A stretch of 64,000 nucleotides of DNA from Ophioderma brevispina (taxonomy: Eukaryota > Echinodermata > Ophiuroidea > Amphilepidida > Ophiodermatidae), in contig JAMKCH010007078.1 in assembly GCA_023653785.1 (NCBI GenBank), positions 62,001 to 126,000 of the forward strand, in the 5' to 3' direction. The position numbers and the translations under genes are program-made. The notes under the pieces are model-generated. The model made no database searches, was not told the origin of the DNA, and saw only the letters and a list, made by a program, of their open reading frames with translations. Shown here in pieces: positions 1-10,740 of this stretch (the first letter of the stretch is position 1; each line of letters begins with the position of its first letter).

Positions 1-136
1 ACGTTTTTCAGGATGAAATCTCTATCACTAATTTGGACAAATATTTAGCGATAATGTTCCTCGGTTTTCCACTTTTCTTCGTTCCCATCGATGCACGTCG
101 CAATCCAAAATAATCCGCCAACGTCCTCTTCTATGG

Positions 137-355
137 TCATTTGGTCTTCATAAAGTCTCTAGCTAATTGCTCAGTGTCAGACTTACTATTCTCATGCCAC
201 GGTATTCCACCGTAAAGATAGGTGGATTTATAGCTGTAAGCTCTGTTCTTGAGACTTTCGTTGGCGAATCTTGACGCACCTAATCGGATATCGAACAGTG
301 ACTTGCCGCTGTGAGTCCTCTTTGTCTTGTAAGTCTTTAATTTCTTGGTGTGCAA
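137..355 (-). pseudogene. possible non-LTR retrotransposon C-terminal remnant
   Basis: A 72-codon open stretch. Residues about 36-56 (N-R-A-Y-S-Y-K-S then G-G-I-P-W) follow the spacing of the tail found at the end of many CR1/L2-like ORF2 proteins, where an aromatic S-Y-R-G-A segment precedes L-W-N-x-L-P. The W-N pair is replaced by Y-G, so the match is weak. There is no reverse transcriptase upstream, so at most this is a 5'-truncated fossil. A chance open frame is a realistic alternative. Confidence 0.25.
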
Positions 356-789
356 ATTCCAGGGCTATGTTCAAACTTATCCATACGCCGTGTTCCTTTT
401 CCATTCAAATTACTTTCTGATCTGAGTTATTTACTGTCCTCTAAACGTTCAAGAATGTTGTCAAGCTTTGCACTATCCATGCTGGTTTGACGGGGTTTAT
501 GTATGGCTAACAGTCAGACATCCATTACAATCTATGTGAATAGCCCGCGTTTAAAAGCGTAGATATATACATTAGTATTTGCTCACTGCATGAGTAGGCT
601 TCATGAATAGTATTGTATCATTCCAGTAGTATGTATGGTGGAGACGGGAGGTAAAGAACACAAGTCCTACCCCGGGACGAGATCATCGTTAGTTGTATAC
701 ATATGAGGGAGGAAGCGACTATCGATGTAAACGAGACCCACTGCGATCAATATCGGCGGACCAGACAAGGGGGGGTGAAGCCCATTTCA
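356..789. other. intergenic, nothing recognised
   Basis: I see no coding frame, RNA gene or clear repeat in this stretch. Confidence 0.5.
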
Positions 790-1105
790 AACCAGTGTCC
801 GTGCTGGGCGCTGGACATTTTGAATATTGACACGGAACAATTATATTTGGGGGTTTGTATTACGCACATAAATGTCAATTCGATTACAAAAATCCGACAA
901 AATATCAGGTGTTGGATGTTGGGTGCTATTGGGTGGTTAAATTTTGTCCTACCCATGGCCCACACAAAGAATGAAATGACACGTCCAGTCCGGTCTTGAT
1001 TTAAATAAAACCGCCTCAATGAACTTACATCTTTTCACCTAAAGCGAGCATTGCATTATGGGAAAAAAGAGTATCTGAGCCAATGATCCAGGGGCACTAT
1101 GATTC
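790..1105 (+). repeat. interspersed repeat, inverted partner at 18.6-18.9 kb
   Basis: About 310 bp aligns, at roughly 80% by eye, with the reverse complement of 18590-18905. Shared landmarks in the same order are GTGCTGGGCGCTG, GTTGGATGTTGGG, CCTACCCATGGCCCACACAA, AACCGCCTCAATGAA and GCATTGCATTATG. The short open frames here read through the repeat and are not genes. Family unknown. Confidence 0.75.
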
Positions 1106-1389
1106 ACACTGGCCACCTCTACACATACATAAAAAAAAAATTTGATCACTACCGATTAGTGTATCATATGCAAAGCGGCACCCACAGTATAAGGAAGAAG
1201 CGGAGGCAGCCATTGCGTTTTTGTTGCTTTTCTTGTGGTCGGCAAAAAAAACATGCGAGACCGATGAATTTTAAAAAGATGACCGTAACGCTTCACCTCT
1301 CTATCTATAGAAACACTTGGATCAGTAGTCCTTGGTCGGACAGTGACCTACTCATATAGACCAGTTAACAGTAATGTTTGTAAACATTG

Positions 1390-1930
1390 TTAGGGCCTGG
1401 TATTCTTGGACATCCCGGTCCCCTCAACTTCAACATAAAAGTGGTACCATGGAGAGTTCTAAATTTCGAGGAAAAAGGGGTATATTTTACGTCATCCAAG
1501 GACCGCGAAATCACGAAAAAAGGGGGTGGTATTCTGAGGCATTCCGTCTCGCGACATTTAAAAAAAAGGGGCATTTCACAGAATTGGTCGTGGGCGACTA
1601 CAAACTTTTTACCGGAACATTGGTATCTTGTTGCATTTTTCATTCAAGTTAAAATCAGTATACATGTTATATGTATAATCCCAATTAAAGACAGGATCAT
1701 TGGGAGTACAGCAGGACCACAAAGTAATATTGATACTTGTATGTTTTGTTCTAAAATGTTAAATTATAAGAGTATTGAAAAGGGGTTTGTATGAAAATCT
1801 TTGTCATGAAAACCTTGAAATAGGGGGTATTTTTTAACCCTGATTTTGTCAGCGAATTTTCAAAAAAAAAGGGGGGGGGTTTAAAAATCAATGAAAAATC
1901 ATTGGAAAGGGGGGTTTTTGAAAAAAATTA
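1390..1930. repeat. degenerate A-run/G-run minisatellite-like tract
   Basis: Blocks of five to nine A followed by four to nine G recur about every 50-70 bp (near 1470, 1515, 1560, 1825, 1870 and 1905), joined by related short words. The 135-codon open frame across it is low-complexity and not credible as a gene. Confidence 0.5.
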
Positions 1931-2329
1931 AGAAACTCTCATGGTTACCACTTCTATGTTGATTTGAGGGACCGGGCTTGAAATAGGTCGGCAGGACTGT
2001 TACACACTGGGCACAATTGTATCTGTGGAGTTTTAATAATATGGGCCATAAGATTCGCAGGAATGCATTCACAGGCAGGCAAAGGCAACAAAACGAAGTG
2101 ACGTATGATGTTAACTGGGGCTATTGTGTAATATTCTCTTAGTGAACAATACAAAGAATGTTTGTATTTGTATTCTTTGAAAGTTTGATGGAAGCGACAG
2201 ATTGTGTATAGACGATGATGTGCCATGTGACATCACCGCCGGGCAAAAAAACAAAGCGCGGTCCGGGCGGTATGCGTTAGCCCTGGCAGGGCTTGTGCTT
2301 TTAAAAATTCGCGCTCAATCAGTTATAAA

Positions 2330-3320
2330 AAAATGCCCATTGAATAGTAGTTGGTGCTCGGCCCAAAACCCTTGCATGTGACCTTGAGCAAGAGTCCACA
2401 CAAAATATTTTGATGGTTTCTAGGCAAAGATTGATCTAGCTGAATCTAAATCTGGGTGATGCAACTTGGCATCCTTGAGCATTTTGAGATAGGGTTGAGG
2501 GGTAAATTAACAGGGGTAAAATTTGTAAAATGCTTTATACTGGGTAAAAGGTGTATATTCATGTTAATTCTGGTCCTATGATTAAAAAAAGGTAAGTGTG
2601 CATATATCTAGGACATTTTTACTTTTAACACATCCAGTCTAAAATGGTTCAAGTCATCCTGGGGTAAACCTAACTCAGTGCTCCGATTTGGTTTAAAAAA
2701 ATACTTTCAAAATGGGCTCAAATTCTTCATCTGTTTGATATTAATATCACATATAGGTTAAACCCCCCCAAAAAAACTTTGTTGGGGACATTTGTGGTAT
2801 AAATCAGGGGGAAGAAAAATGGAGAAGGGTCCACGGGTCTATGGGGGTAATTATTTAGCTCTGTTAGATACCTTAGCAATGATTGACATGAGGTAAATGT
2901 TTATTTTCTGTTTAAACAATTCCCATACGACCCAATTTGAAACCAATTTGAAACCCAAAATCGGGATCGTTGTAATATTTAACCCATTTGATGACCTTTG
3001 AACCAATTTTGCTCTGTAGTGTAAACACACAAGGTTGCAGGTAAAGCAAACTATAACTTTTTTAAACCTTAGGACAAGAATGATAAAAACACTTCGTACA
3101 TATTTCAAATCCACCTGAAACATTTACAAATTTACCCCTTTTTTTTTTAAAAAAAACACCCAAAACTACACTCTTCCGATCTTGCCAAAGTGGCATCATC
3201 AGATTTGGAATCAGCAGGTCATGTTTGCTAGAAACCATCAAAACAATTTGGTGGACGCTTGCGCAAAAGTCATATGGGTCGAGACCACCGGACTAATAGT
3301 GCTGTGCGGTAAGTGATGTC
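2330..3320. mobile_element. long-inverted-repeat DNA element, ~1 kb
   Basis: The left arm (about 2335-2620) and right arm (about 3060-3315) are inverted copies. Both contain GATGGTTTCTAG, a nearby AGATTT..GATTCAGC block, and an AGGGGTAAATT block followed by related AT-rich sequence. No transposase is visible, so it is non-autonomous or decayed. Target-site duplications are not clear. Confidence 0.55.
3169..3184 (-). other. sequencing-adapter-like string
   Basis: Read on the - strand the bases are AGATCGGAAGAG directly followed by TGTAG. This equals the start of the Illumina universal adapter with five internal bases missing. The opposite arm of the same repeat (near 2480-2500) lacks it. Chance is possible. 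Confidence 0.35.
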
Positions 3321-4719
3321 CTTCCACACTCTATAAACACACAGGAAAACACAAAAAGTTGATCAAGGCAATGAGTGATACATTAAAAAAGCCCGGGAAT
3401 AATAATAGACGCATTATTACATACAAGCAATGGTGATGATATCGATCAATGTTGTTTCTACTGTCAAAGAGCGGTGCAACGTTTTACACACACCTCTTAT
3501 AAATGAACATTCCTGATAAAGTATATGCTCATTACGAAATTTCTGTGGTTTCCGATTCCTTGCCGATTGCAGAAAGTGATAGAAGTGAGGTGTGAGAAAA
3601 GAAATACTTTTCAGCACGCATCTTCAAAATCTTGTTGGGTAATTAGATGAATCCCAACTTTTCTTTCACGATTTTCTCCCGACACTAATACCTTCCTATA
3701 TTAATTCAAAACCGAGGGTCTAAGTAATTGATAATGAATGGACAGTAAACATATCTACAGAACAAAAACGGCATTTGATGAAAGCTAAGACTGCATCCAT
3801 GACGTCTATATGTAAGCATTCATGTCACACCCTTATTTTATAATTGGCCAAAAGAGGGCGCTTTTCAGTTGCACAATATTGTTGTGAGGACAGGCTGTAT
3901 TATCTCAAGTAGATATCTCAACAGGATTGCCTTTAATGATACACCCAATCTTGCCGTTATTAGACGAATTGATAAAAGGAATACTGCGTAATGAAGATTA
4001 TTTTGAGGAAGACGGACGTTTTTTTTCAATTCATTTTCAAGTCATTCATGAATTTAAGATTCGTTTAAATTATATCAAGCAACGGTTTTAGCGTTAAAGG
4101 CAGTTGAGTACTCAGTCACGAACTTGTTTGCATTTACTACTTAGAACTTCCTTTCCTCCCGATTGTTCGTAAAATGTGTCGAGCGTCTCATTCACAAATT
4201 CCGCCTCATTTTTTGTCTCAATGGCTAAAAACGTGTTTTAAATCGGATTGCTCGACCATACTAGGCCAAGTGTTATTTCTTCGAATTGTCAAGTCATTGG
4301 TAAATGTCGTTTTCTTTAACAAATATTTTCGTCGGGTGTATTACTAGTGACGGATGTTAAAAAACTACGAAATGTTTTGTTTTCGAGAAAATCGCATTTG
4401 AAAAATCACGAAATCTCAAGAGTCGGTAACACCCCATATACGATTCAAAAACGATAAATCCGATTAAGAACGAAATACGATTGACCATTTATTTTAGCTA
4501 TATCCGATTACTTTCTTCATTGATATGGGGTAAATGTAATACATTGACAAAGTTACTCCATCTTACCATCACACCAACATTTACCAGCATTGACGATTTC
4601 CTTTTTGCGACATTTCTGATGAGAAATGAATTTTGTGGGATTTTACAACCGACTGGATCATATACAAAAATCGGGCTGTATTCGGAGGAGCAAACACTTT
4701 AAACAATCCTTTTCATATG
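3321..4719. other. AT-rich intergenic, no gene seen
   Basis: I find no supported coding sequence. The only motif noted is AAGAGGGCGCT at 3852-3862, the GC-rich word discussed under the CTCF-like finding. Confidence 0.5.
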
Positions 4720-5100
4720 AGAGTGCAGGGCTATTGCATATTGTCACGCAATTTTGAAAATATTTCAGGTGTAGATCATCCTACCTGGTCGATCGAGTAA
4801 TAGGTATTTCGTTTCTACTGTATCAACGACAAAATGTGCTATACAAACCTACAAAAATTACCTCAGTCTAACATTTTCTTTTTAATTATATTGTTATTTT
4901 AAGGTATATCTTTTATTCAGGTTTTGTAATAATAAATTACATATCAAACTCTATAATTTTGAAATTTCAAGTTTGTTACAGTTACATCTGCCTGACAATG
5001 ACACGAGGCACATGTTCAGGTATTTTGAAAGAAAACAGATGGTTGATGAACCTTTAAAAAACAATTACGATTTTGACATTACGGCAAAGCCCCTGCAAAC
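4720..5100. mobile_element. possible small TIR element (hAT-like ends)
   Basis: The ends are imperfect inverted repeats: TGCAGGGCTATTGCATATTG near 4723, and the complement of a GCAGGGGCTTTGCCGTAATG-type end near 5080-5097. CAGGG-type ends are common in hAT elements. A related end (TGCAGGGCTTTGCC on the - strand) occurs near 49315. No transposase is present. Confidence 0.35.
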
Positions 5101-6273
5101 ACGTATTTTGCAACGGATAATAATGTAGTTATGTACAATGGTTGTCACTCAAAAAGATGGTTGTAGCTAACAGAACTTTCAATACCTGTTTACAAAATCG
5201 TGCTATATCTCATAAAAATGGGCCGTAGGTGTTTCTTTCATTACTACGTGCAAAACGCCTGTAATTGTTCGCAGGCGAATTTTCAGCTTTTTATACAATA
5301 CTATGTGTTTGTATTTTTGGAATAACTATGTATTAGTGTCACAATACATAGTTTTTTCCCGAAAATACAGCACACGCAAACGCATACAACATTTATTTGT
5401 ATCTCTAAATAGAACTGAAAAGTATATGCCTTAAGTTGACCCAGAATGAAAAAATAGCACCAAGGGCCATTTTCTAAACTATTATCGGTATTATGACGTA
5501 TTTGCAAGTTTCATAAAACAGATCGCTTCAAAAGTTCTTTTTGGCTACATATCATCATTGAGTTTCAACTAATGGTTCATAATCTGATTTTGTTTTTGTT
5601 TCATTTTATCATAAATCAACAAAACACACATTCAAACAAGGAGCTCGCCACGAAACCACGATTTTAAAAACTTAAGTATAAATCGGTGTACGGCTTGTAA
5701 TAATTTGAGAGAAAAATATGTTTGTACTCCTGTCAGTTGTTCAGTGGCGTAAATTTCTTTTTGACGTTGGGGGGATGGGTTGATGAAAATTTAATGAATG
5801 AAACAGGTTTGCCGAAAAGATCCATTACTATCAATGTGCATATATTATATATATAATTATATATTATATGAATGAAGCTTCTCAGCATCCTAACATTATC
5901 AGAGTTGCATGTTTTAACTGTCTCAAACAAAAGTTTAAGTTCCTACCATGCACATCCCGGCCATTGTTTCAATGATAGATGGTAGATAATTCCATCAGTG
6001 CAAGATGAGCTTCCTCAGTACGCCAACAACGGACATTAAGGTCTAAGGAGCGTTTCAATTATTCATTCAACATTATTTCCGCACGTGACTGTGAATTTCA
6101 CGTTCCTGTCCAATAAGTGCACGAATGAGTAATCAACGGATTCATTTACTCCATCCGTATTTTTTTTTTTTTATCTTTAACCTCTTTAAATGTCATTTGC
6201 ATGACCTTTGTTTGTGTTTCGATTGCAAAACCTTGCATAAGACAAAGTGTTACCGACCTGACGACAGTCTTAC
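5101..6273. other. intergenic, no gene seen
   Basis: AT-rich sequence with a TATATA-rich patch near 5841-5870 and a T-run at 6162-6173. Nothing coding is recognised. Confidence 0.5.
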
Positions 6274-6402
6274 AGCACTGTTTAGGGAATAGGTATCATG
6301 TTAATCGTTCGACGCTATCGGGTGAAAGAGTAGTCTTGTGCTTTAGGGAATATGTATGCTGGTCATCGCCTGACGCTACCGTGTGAAAGCGAAATGTTGC
6401 GC
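6274..6402 (+). repeat. short tandem duplication, ~68-bp unit
   Basis: Two adjacent units share TTTAGGGAATA at the start, then CGACGCTA / TGACGCTA and GGTGAAAG / GTGTGAAAG at matching distances. Confidence 0.5.
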
Positions 6403-6711
6403 TTAAAACGAGCTGCTCTCTGCATTTATTTTTTAAAAACCAGGCAAATAGCGGTATCCTCAGCATGTTTAATTTATATTTTCAGCTTTTTAAGAGCTTT
6501 AATTTAAATGTGTAGCCGATTTTCATGTGAGACGGTTATTGGGGGATTTTATTGTAATACGATATCGTATTTTCATGTGACCGCTAAATGTGTGGATTAT
6601 AGCTTTACCCACGGGTTAAGCCAGGCACTTTTTATGGTTCATCCTCAATGTAAGACCTCATGAAATTAGCCTAGCATGAAATCTTCTATAAGAGGATCAA
6701 ATGACTACAAA
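6403..6711. other. intergenic, nothing recognised
   Basis: No coding frame. The word GTATTTTCATGTGA and a close relative occur about 45 bp apart near 6520-6580. Confidence 0.4.
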
Positions 6712-6951
6712 AATGATCCAGAAGTCAGTGTTGCTAGATCATTGGCCCCTGACGTGTGCGCACTCAGGGGTTGCCAAATTTTACAGTGGGTATCGTAGGG
6801 ATATTGCTAAATTGAGCGTAGAAAATGAAAAGGCATTAAGTCAGGCTTGAATGGTAAGTATACGGAGATTATGGTGATATGACTCTCCCCCCGGGGAGAG
6901 GGGAAACATGAACCCCATTCAACTGTGTGTATATTGACTTTTTTCGTGAAG
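6712..6951 (+). repeat. partial extra copy of the DIRS-flanking repeat
   Basis: 240 bp nearly identical to 7075-7314 (about two differences). It starts abruptly at AAAAATGATCCAGAAG and stops at CGTGAAGGA, followed by a T-run (about 6954-6974) and then the start of the full repeat. Confidence 0.85.
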
Positions 6952-6974
6952 GATTTTTTTTTTTTTTTTTTTTG

Positions 6975-7650
6975 CCTGACGCCCCCCCCCCGTCCGGGCC
7001 GCTGCGCCGCCCAGGACGGGGCTCACGGTGTTCGCTCTCCCGCCCGTGGAGTCAATCGGGTGGAAAGAGCATACCAAAAATGATCCAGAAGTCAGTGTTG
7101 CTAGATCATTTGCCCCTGACGTGTGCGCACTCAAGGGTTGCCAAATTTTACAGTGGGTATCGTAGGGATATTGCTAAATTGAGCGTAGAAAATGAAAAGG
7201 CATTAAGTCAGGCTTGAATGGTAAGTATACGGAGATTATGGTGATATGACTCTCCCCCCGGGGAGAGGGGAAACATGAACCCCATTCAACTGTGTGTATA
7301 TTGACTTTTTTCGTGAAGGAATAACCAGTAAAGGTGCTCAGTCTGCGATGGCGTAAATTCGCCTACTCCTTAAGACCCCACCCAAATGAGGAAAAAAATA
7401 AATTGATAGTAATAACAGTATAACATCAATATTTAATCTTTTCCTGGAGCTGGCCAGCGTACCGAGGTGTTAAAAAATTAATGCCCTTGGCTGGACTCGA
7501 ACCCGTAATCCCCGCATTACTTGAATAGCGCGCTTGCTAACTCAGCTAACCAGGTGACACATGTAAGAAGCGATAGATCACCTCTATCGGTTATAGTTGA
7601 TCTATCTGTCAAATATTATTTGGACCACATTGTTTTTCAAACTGCATTTT
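6975..7650 (+). repeat. left direct repeat flanking DIRS-like copy A
   Basis: About 650 bp matching 10730-11390 in the same orientation. It begins with CCTGACG and a C-run and ends with AAACTGCATTTT, exactly where the retrotransposon coding remnant starts. It contains the word GTCAGGCTTGAATGG, half of a hairpin around TCTCCCC/GGGGAGA, and a tRNA-like module on the - strand. It may be a terminal repeat of a split-direct-repeat (PAT-like) DIRS relative, or a host repeat that was duplicated. Confidence 0.7.
7487..7560 (-). other. tRNA-like promoter module inside the direct repeat
   Basis: On the - strand there is a box A-like TAGCTGAGTTAG (7537-7548, 11 of 12 consensus positions) and an exact box B GGTTCGAGTCC (7493-7503) about 34 bases later, which is tRNA spacing. 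The T-arm stem pairs poorly and there is no matching acceptor stem. It is therefore a tRNA-derived fragment, as in a SINE head, rather than a functional tRNA gene. A decayed second copy lies at about 11230-11290. Confidence 0.55.
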
Positions 7651-8990
7651 CGCCTACCTGGACGACTGGCTCCTGGCAGCGCCTTCCAGGGAACAACTTC
7701 AACACTCCTTCGCGGAGCATCGACTTTTTAAGGGCGACGCTGATCTTCAAGCGGGAATAGCGTTTCCGACCGCCGAGCGCATCGCATCGCAGTGCGCCGG
7801 GATCCTCATGAAACTCAATTGACTACTGGGCTTCTCAGCCAGTATGACAACGGTGGTATCACGCCGCAGACTTCGCATGCACGTAGTATCGATGCTCGTC
7901 TATCGCGGTTCAACATTCGCCGAGACCGGAGCTTCAAGAGAACTCCTGACGGCCCACACGCCAGAAGAGCGATAGCGTGGTGGCATCTGCCGGATAAACT
8001 CCGCCGGGAAAACTACTCACATCAAGACCATCATCTTTCATTCCCAGGACGGACGCATCTAGAGCGGTTGGGAACCCACGTAGGAGACACTCGCCTATCG
8101 GGGACTTGGACAAGGAAGTTGACCAAGCATCACATTATCAAGTTGGAGCTGTGGGCTGTTTATCTGGCGCCGAGGCTGACTCTCCATCTGGTCAAGGGAG
8201 GTCACGTCCTAGCCCGGTGCGACAACATGCCGGTCGTCTCCTACTTAACAAGCAGGGAGGATCAGGGAGTCGCATCATTTGCCTACAGACGGTCCTGGAG
8301 TGGTGTCTCCGTCATCAGACCACCCTGACGGCCATCCTCCTTCCCGGGGAAGACAACACCCTGGCAGATACCCTGTCGAGGAAGACAGCCGGGAAGACAG
8401 GACCTTCGAGAGTCCGGGGGTCGTCAGTGGAGTAGAACCTCATCCCAATATGCAGAATGGCTCCTACGGGCTGGATCACCCCCACGTGAACCTGTTCGCA
8501 AGCCGCCTCAACGCCCAGCTCCCGACATACTGCTCGCGGACCAAGGCTCCACCACCGGATATTGCCCCTTCCCCGTCATCGGGGCCCACTACCGTTATTA
8601 CGGACGGGCCTTACCGTTCACGGGGGTTACTTAGAATGGATATGATTTTCCCGTCATCGGGGCCCCAATACTTATTACGGCCGGGACTTACCGTTTCACG
8701 GGAATATTACATTGATAACACTTTCTCCAGCGGGCATCACCCAGCCGCCAATCTGATGGAGAGGGCAAGGAGAACTACAACAAGGAGGATTTATCATTCA
8801 GACTGTTCAAGCACGTTACGGGGAGGAATCGCCAAGTGGACCCTCGGCGACCAACTTCTCAGCAATCCATCGGGGATTGGGGCGGAGGATCACCGGAGCC
8901 ATCACCGTGCAACTCCGCTAGCGCTCATTGATCGCTCAAGGGAATGCTGCATCAACGGCCGCCCTATCGCTCTATAGTGCAGGATTGGAC
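7649..8990 (+). pseudogene. DIRS-like RT (3' part) and RNase H remnant
   Basis: Reverse transcriptase copies retroelement RNA, and the linked RNase H removes the template. The reading starts F-A-Y-L-D-D-W-L-L-A-A-P-S; the YLDD at 7655-7666 holds the two catalytic aspartates of the RT palm. About 12 codons later there is a deletion relative to family members, then an AGIAFPTAERI segment and a stop at about 7822. RNase H traces follow in shifting frames: T-D-A-S near 8051-8063, KLELWAV with its glutamate near 8139-8160, RCDN near 8216-8227, and L-A-D-T-L-S-R near 8360-8380. A DIRS-typical NLFASRLNAQLPTYCSR block lies at 8488-8540. Several frameshifts make this non-functional. The order RT, RNase H, recombinase separates it from LTR and LINE elements. 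Confidence 0.88.
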
Positions 8991-10385
8991 CTGCATCAGT
9001 CCTCAAGCTCTCTACAGTCTCCTAGGAGCCTTCTTCTCAAGGCGGCCTTAGCGGACACCACCACGAGACTCTTTCCTTGTAGCCGAGCATCAGGAAGAGG
9101 AGTATCGGACACCCGTGATTTGACTATAGCAGCGACTAATCTCACTTCACAGGGAACGCCGATGTCTTCTCCCCGATCAGGCTGCCTGGCCACAGAATCA
9201 ATATCTCAGCTTCACTCCATAGCCGATCATCCTCCCAGGATCTCCGACAAGCTTCAGGGTCAAAGCGATGAAGGAACATTGGTGTCCAGTTAGAGGCCAG
9301 GCGGTGGCGGCCAAGTCATAGTAGCGCCAAAACTGCCGAACGAGTATTGGACGAGACGAACAGTGCAAGATCACTGTGCGGCGTGTATAAATCGAGCAGT
9401 GAGTGGAGAGTGGGGAGTTCCGTTACGGAGAAGCGCCGATCTAAAATTGCCGTGCTTAGTCGTGTGGGCATAATGTGCTGCAAAAAATCATCAAATCTGT
9501 TAAAGACCGGACATGAGCGGATTGCTACATGCAGTCACGAATCCTTCCACGGTGGTGCATAGTCTACCTGGTTAATTGTCCCAGAACGCCGGCGAGCGCA
9601 CTGCTACGAGGGGAGGACTCTCCCCTCACCCCCCACCCGCTTCTCTATACGTAGACCGCCTGGTGAACTGCCTCACGAGAGTAAAATACCCCCTCAAAAG
9701 CACTCCCCCTCACCAGGACCATACCATACCCTCACCTCAGCAGCCGGATTTACATGGATAAATGTTATTAAACGATAAGGAATAATAATTATAATATTAA
9801 ATTGTACGTATTATGGTCCGAAAGCCCTCCGATTTTTAAAGGTGGTGGACCCTGCGATTGAAACATGGGGTACAAGCGAGACCTCGTTCAAAATGGATCA
9901 CGTTTGTACCGTTATTCATATCAAAAAAAAATACTTACACTGAGTTGATTCTTCAACTACAACGGATGAGTGGAAAAAAAATTGATATTAACAAATTTTC
10001 GCTTCAGTAACTTGTAAAGTTGTAGTGATTACGTGCTAAACCTATGGGACGGCAAAAACGACGCTATCTGGCCGCCCCCCCCCCCTGGTTAGAGCCTACG
10101 TTTACCTCTGCAAGACTCAACCCTATAGGGGGCTCACGACCAATATTCCTCCAATAAAAGCTGTCTCGCCCGGCCTCCAAGACAACATCAGCCAGATGGA
10201 TCGTGGCAGGAATAAAAGGCCTAGTAGTCCGGAGGTTCGTCTTGCGGGGACGCACATAGGTGCTCACGGCCGTAAGATCTCAGGCGGCTGATGAGGCTTC
10301 TAACGGGGAGCTTCTATACAAGATCTCAGGGACGCCATGGGATGGGTAGTTTTCTACATTCCAACAAGTTTATTTCCGAGATGTC
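8991..10385 (+). pseudogene. DIRS-like tyrosine recombinase, interrupted
   Basis: In DIRS elements a tyrosine recombinase, not a DDE integrase, joins a circular cDNA to the genome. The A-S-G-R-G-V-S-D segment at 9087-9110 corresponds to the catalytic arginine box. A C-P-V-R motif lies just before 9296, where an unrelated insert begins; homology resumes at about 10095 in a compatible frame. Downstream are a degraded H-x-x-R region near 10264 and a G-W then S-T-F-Q-Q-V-Y-F-R-D-V block, with the presumed nucleophile tyrosine codon at 10371-10373. Stops and frameshifts near 10280-10300 show it is dead. Copy B on the - strand keeps the arginine box (60691-60720) but has lost the part with the tyrosine. 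Confidence 0.8.
9290..10094. mobile_element. ~790-bp TIR element inserted in the recombinase
   Basis: The insert is bounded by TTAGAG on both sides (9290-9295 and 10089-10094; 7 bp if the preceding G is counted), consistent with a target-site duplication. Its ends are inverted relatives: left CCAGGCGGTGGCGGCCA followed by ATAG.AGCG, and the right end reversed CCAGG, a G-run, then GGCGGCCAGATAGCG. DIRS copy B lacks the insert at this place. No transposase is recognised inside; it has a GC-rich left half and an AT-rich right half. Confidence 0.7.
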
Positions 10386-10621
10386 CTAGTACGCGCGTTC
10401 GACGGCCGCTAGGATCATCGCTCATCGTCATCACAGAACACATCCCACATCTTCCAGGTCGGCACAGCTCCCAGTAGCACTTTACCACTGAAGTCGGTAA
10501 GTGCATCAGTATAGAGTGTTTTGTTTAACCTTCTCCCGGCGAGATCATATCACCTTAGCTCCGCTTTGCCTTATGGCCGAGCACTCTGAGATCCGGGTTG
10601 ACTCTACCAGTGCAAATCTGT

Positions 10622-10740
10622 TGGCATTAAGTCAGGTTTGAATGGGAACGTACTAGGGGATGTAGGTGATTGCCCACTCTCCCCGGGGGAGAGTCATATC
10701 ACCATAATCTCCGTATACATACCATTCAAGCCTGACGCCC
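10622..10740 (+). repeat. ~110-bp hairpin at the DIRS 3' end
   Basis: GTCAGGTTTGAATGGGAACGTA on one side pairs imperfectly with ATACATACCATTCAAGCCTGAC on the other, around a CTCTCCCCGGGGGAGAG centre at about 10677-10694. The same hairpin is present at the 3' end of copy B (about 60232-60340). DIRS elements carry inverted termini and an internal complementary region used to close circular cDNA; this palindrome is a candidate for that structure. Confidence 0.6.

Larger units (their letters stand above)
7651..10740 (+). mobile_element. DIRS-like retrotransposon copy A, decayed
   Basis: A YR-retrotransposon remnant with, in order, the catalytic YLDD box of reverse transcriptase, RNase H, the D/N-LFASRLN-type segment typical of DIRS elements, and a tyrosine recombinase. 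It lacks gag and the N-terminal half of RT, and starts right at the end of the flanking direct repeat. Frames are broken many times. A separate ~790-bp element sits inside the recombinase (9296-10088). The 3' end is a large hairpin (10622-10740) ending in a C-run. GC content is well above the surroundings. A second copy lies at 60230-62365 on the other strand. Confidence 0.9.

Noticed and set aside
1387..1794. 135-codon open frame
   Set aside because: It runs through the A-run/G-run repeat tract; composition is repeat-driven and the opposite strand is open as well.
7487..7560. a functional tRNA gene
   Set aside because: Box A and box B are present, but the T-arm stem is poor, no acceptor stem pairs and the second copy is decayed.
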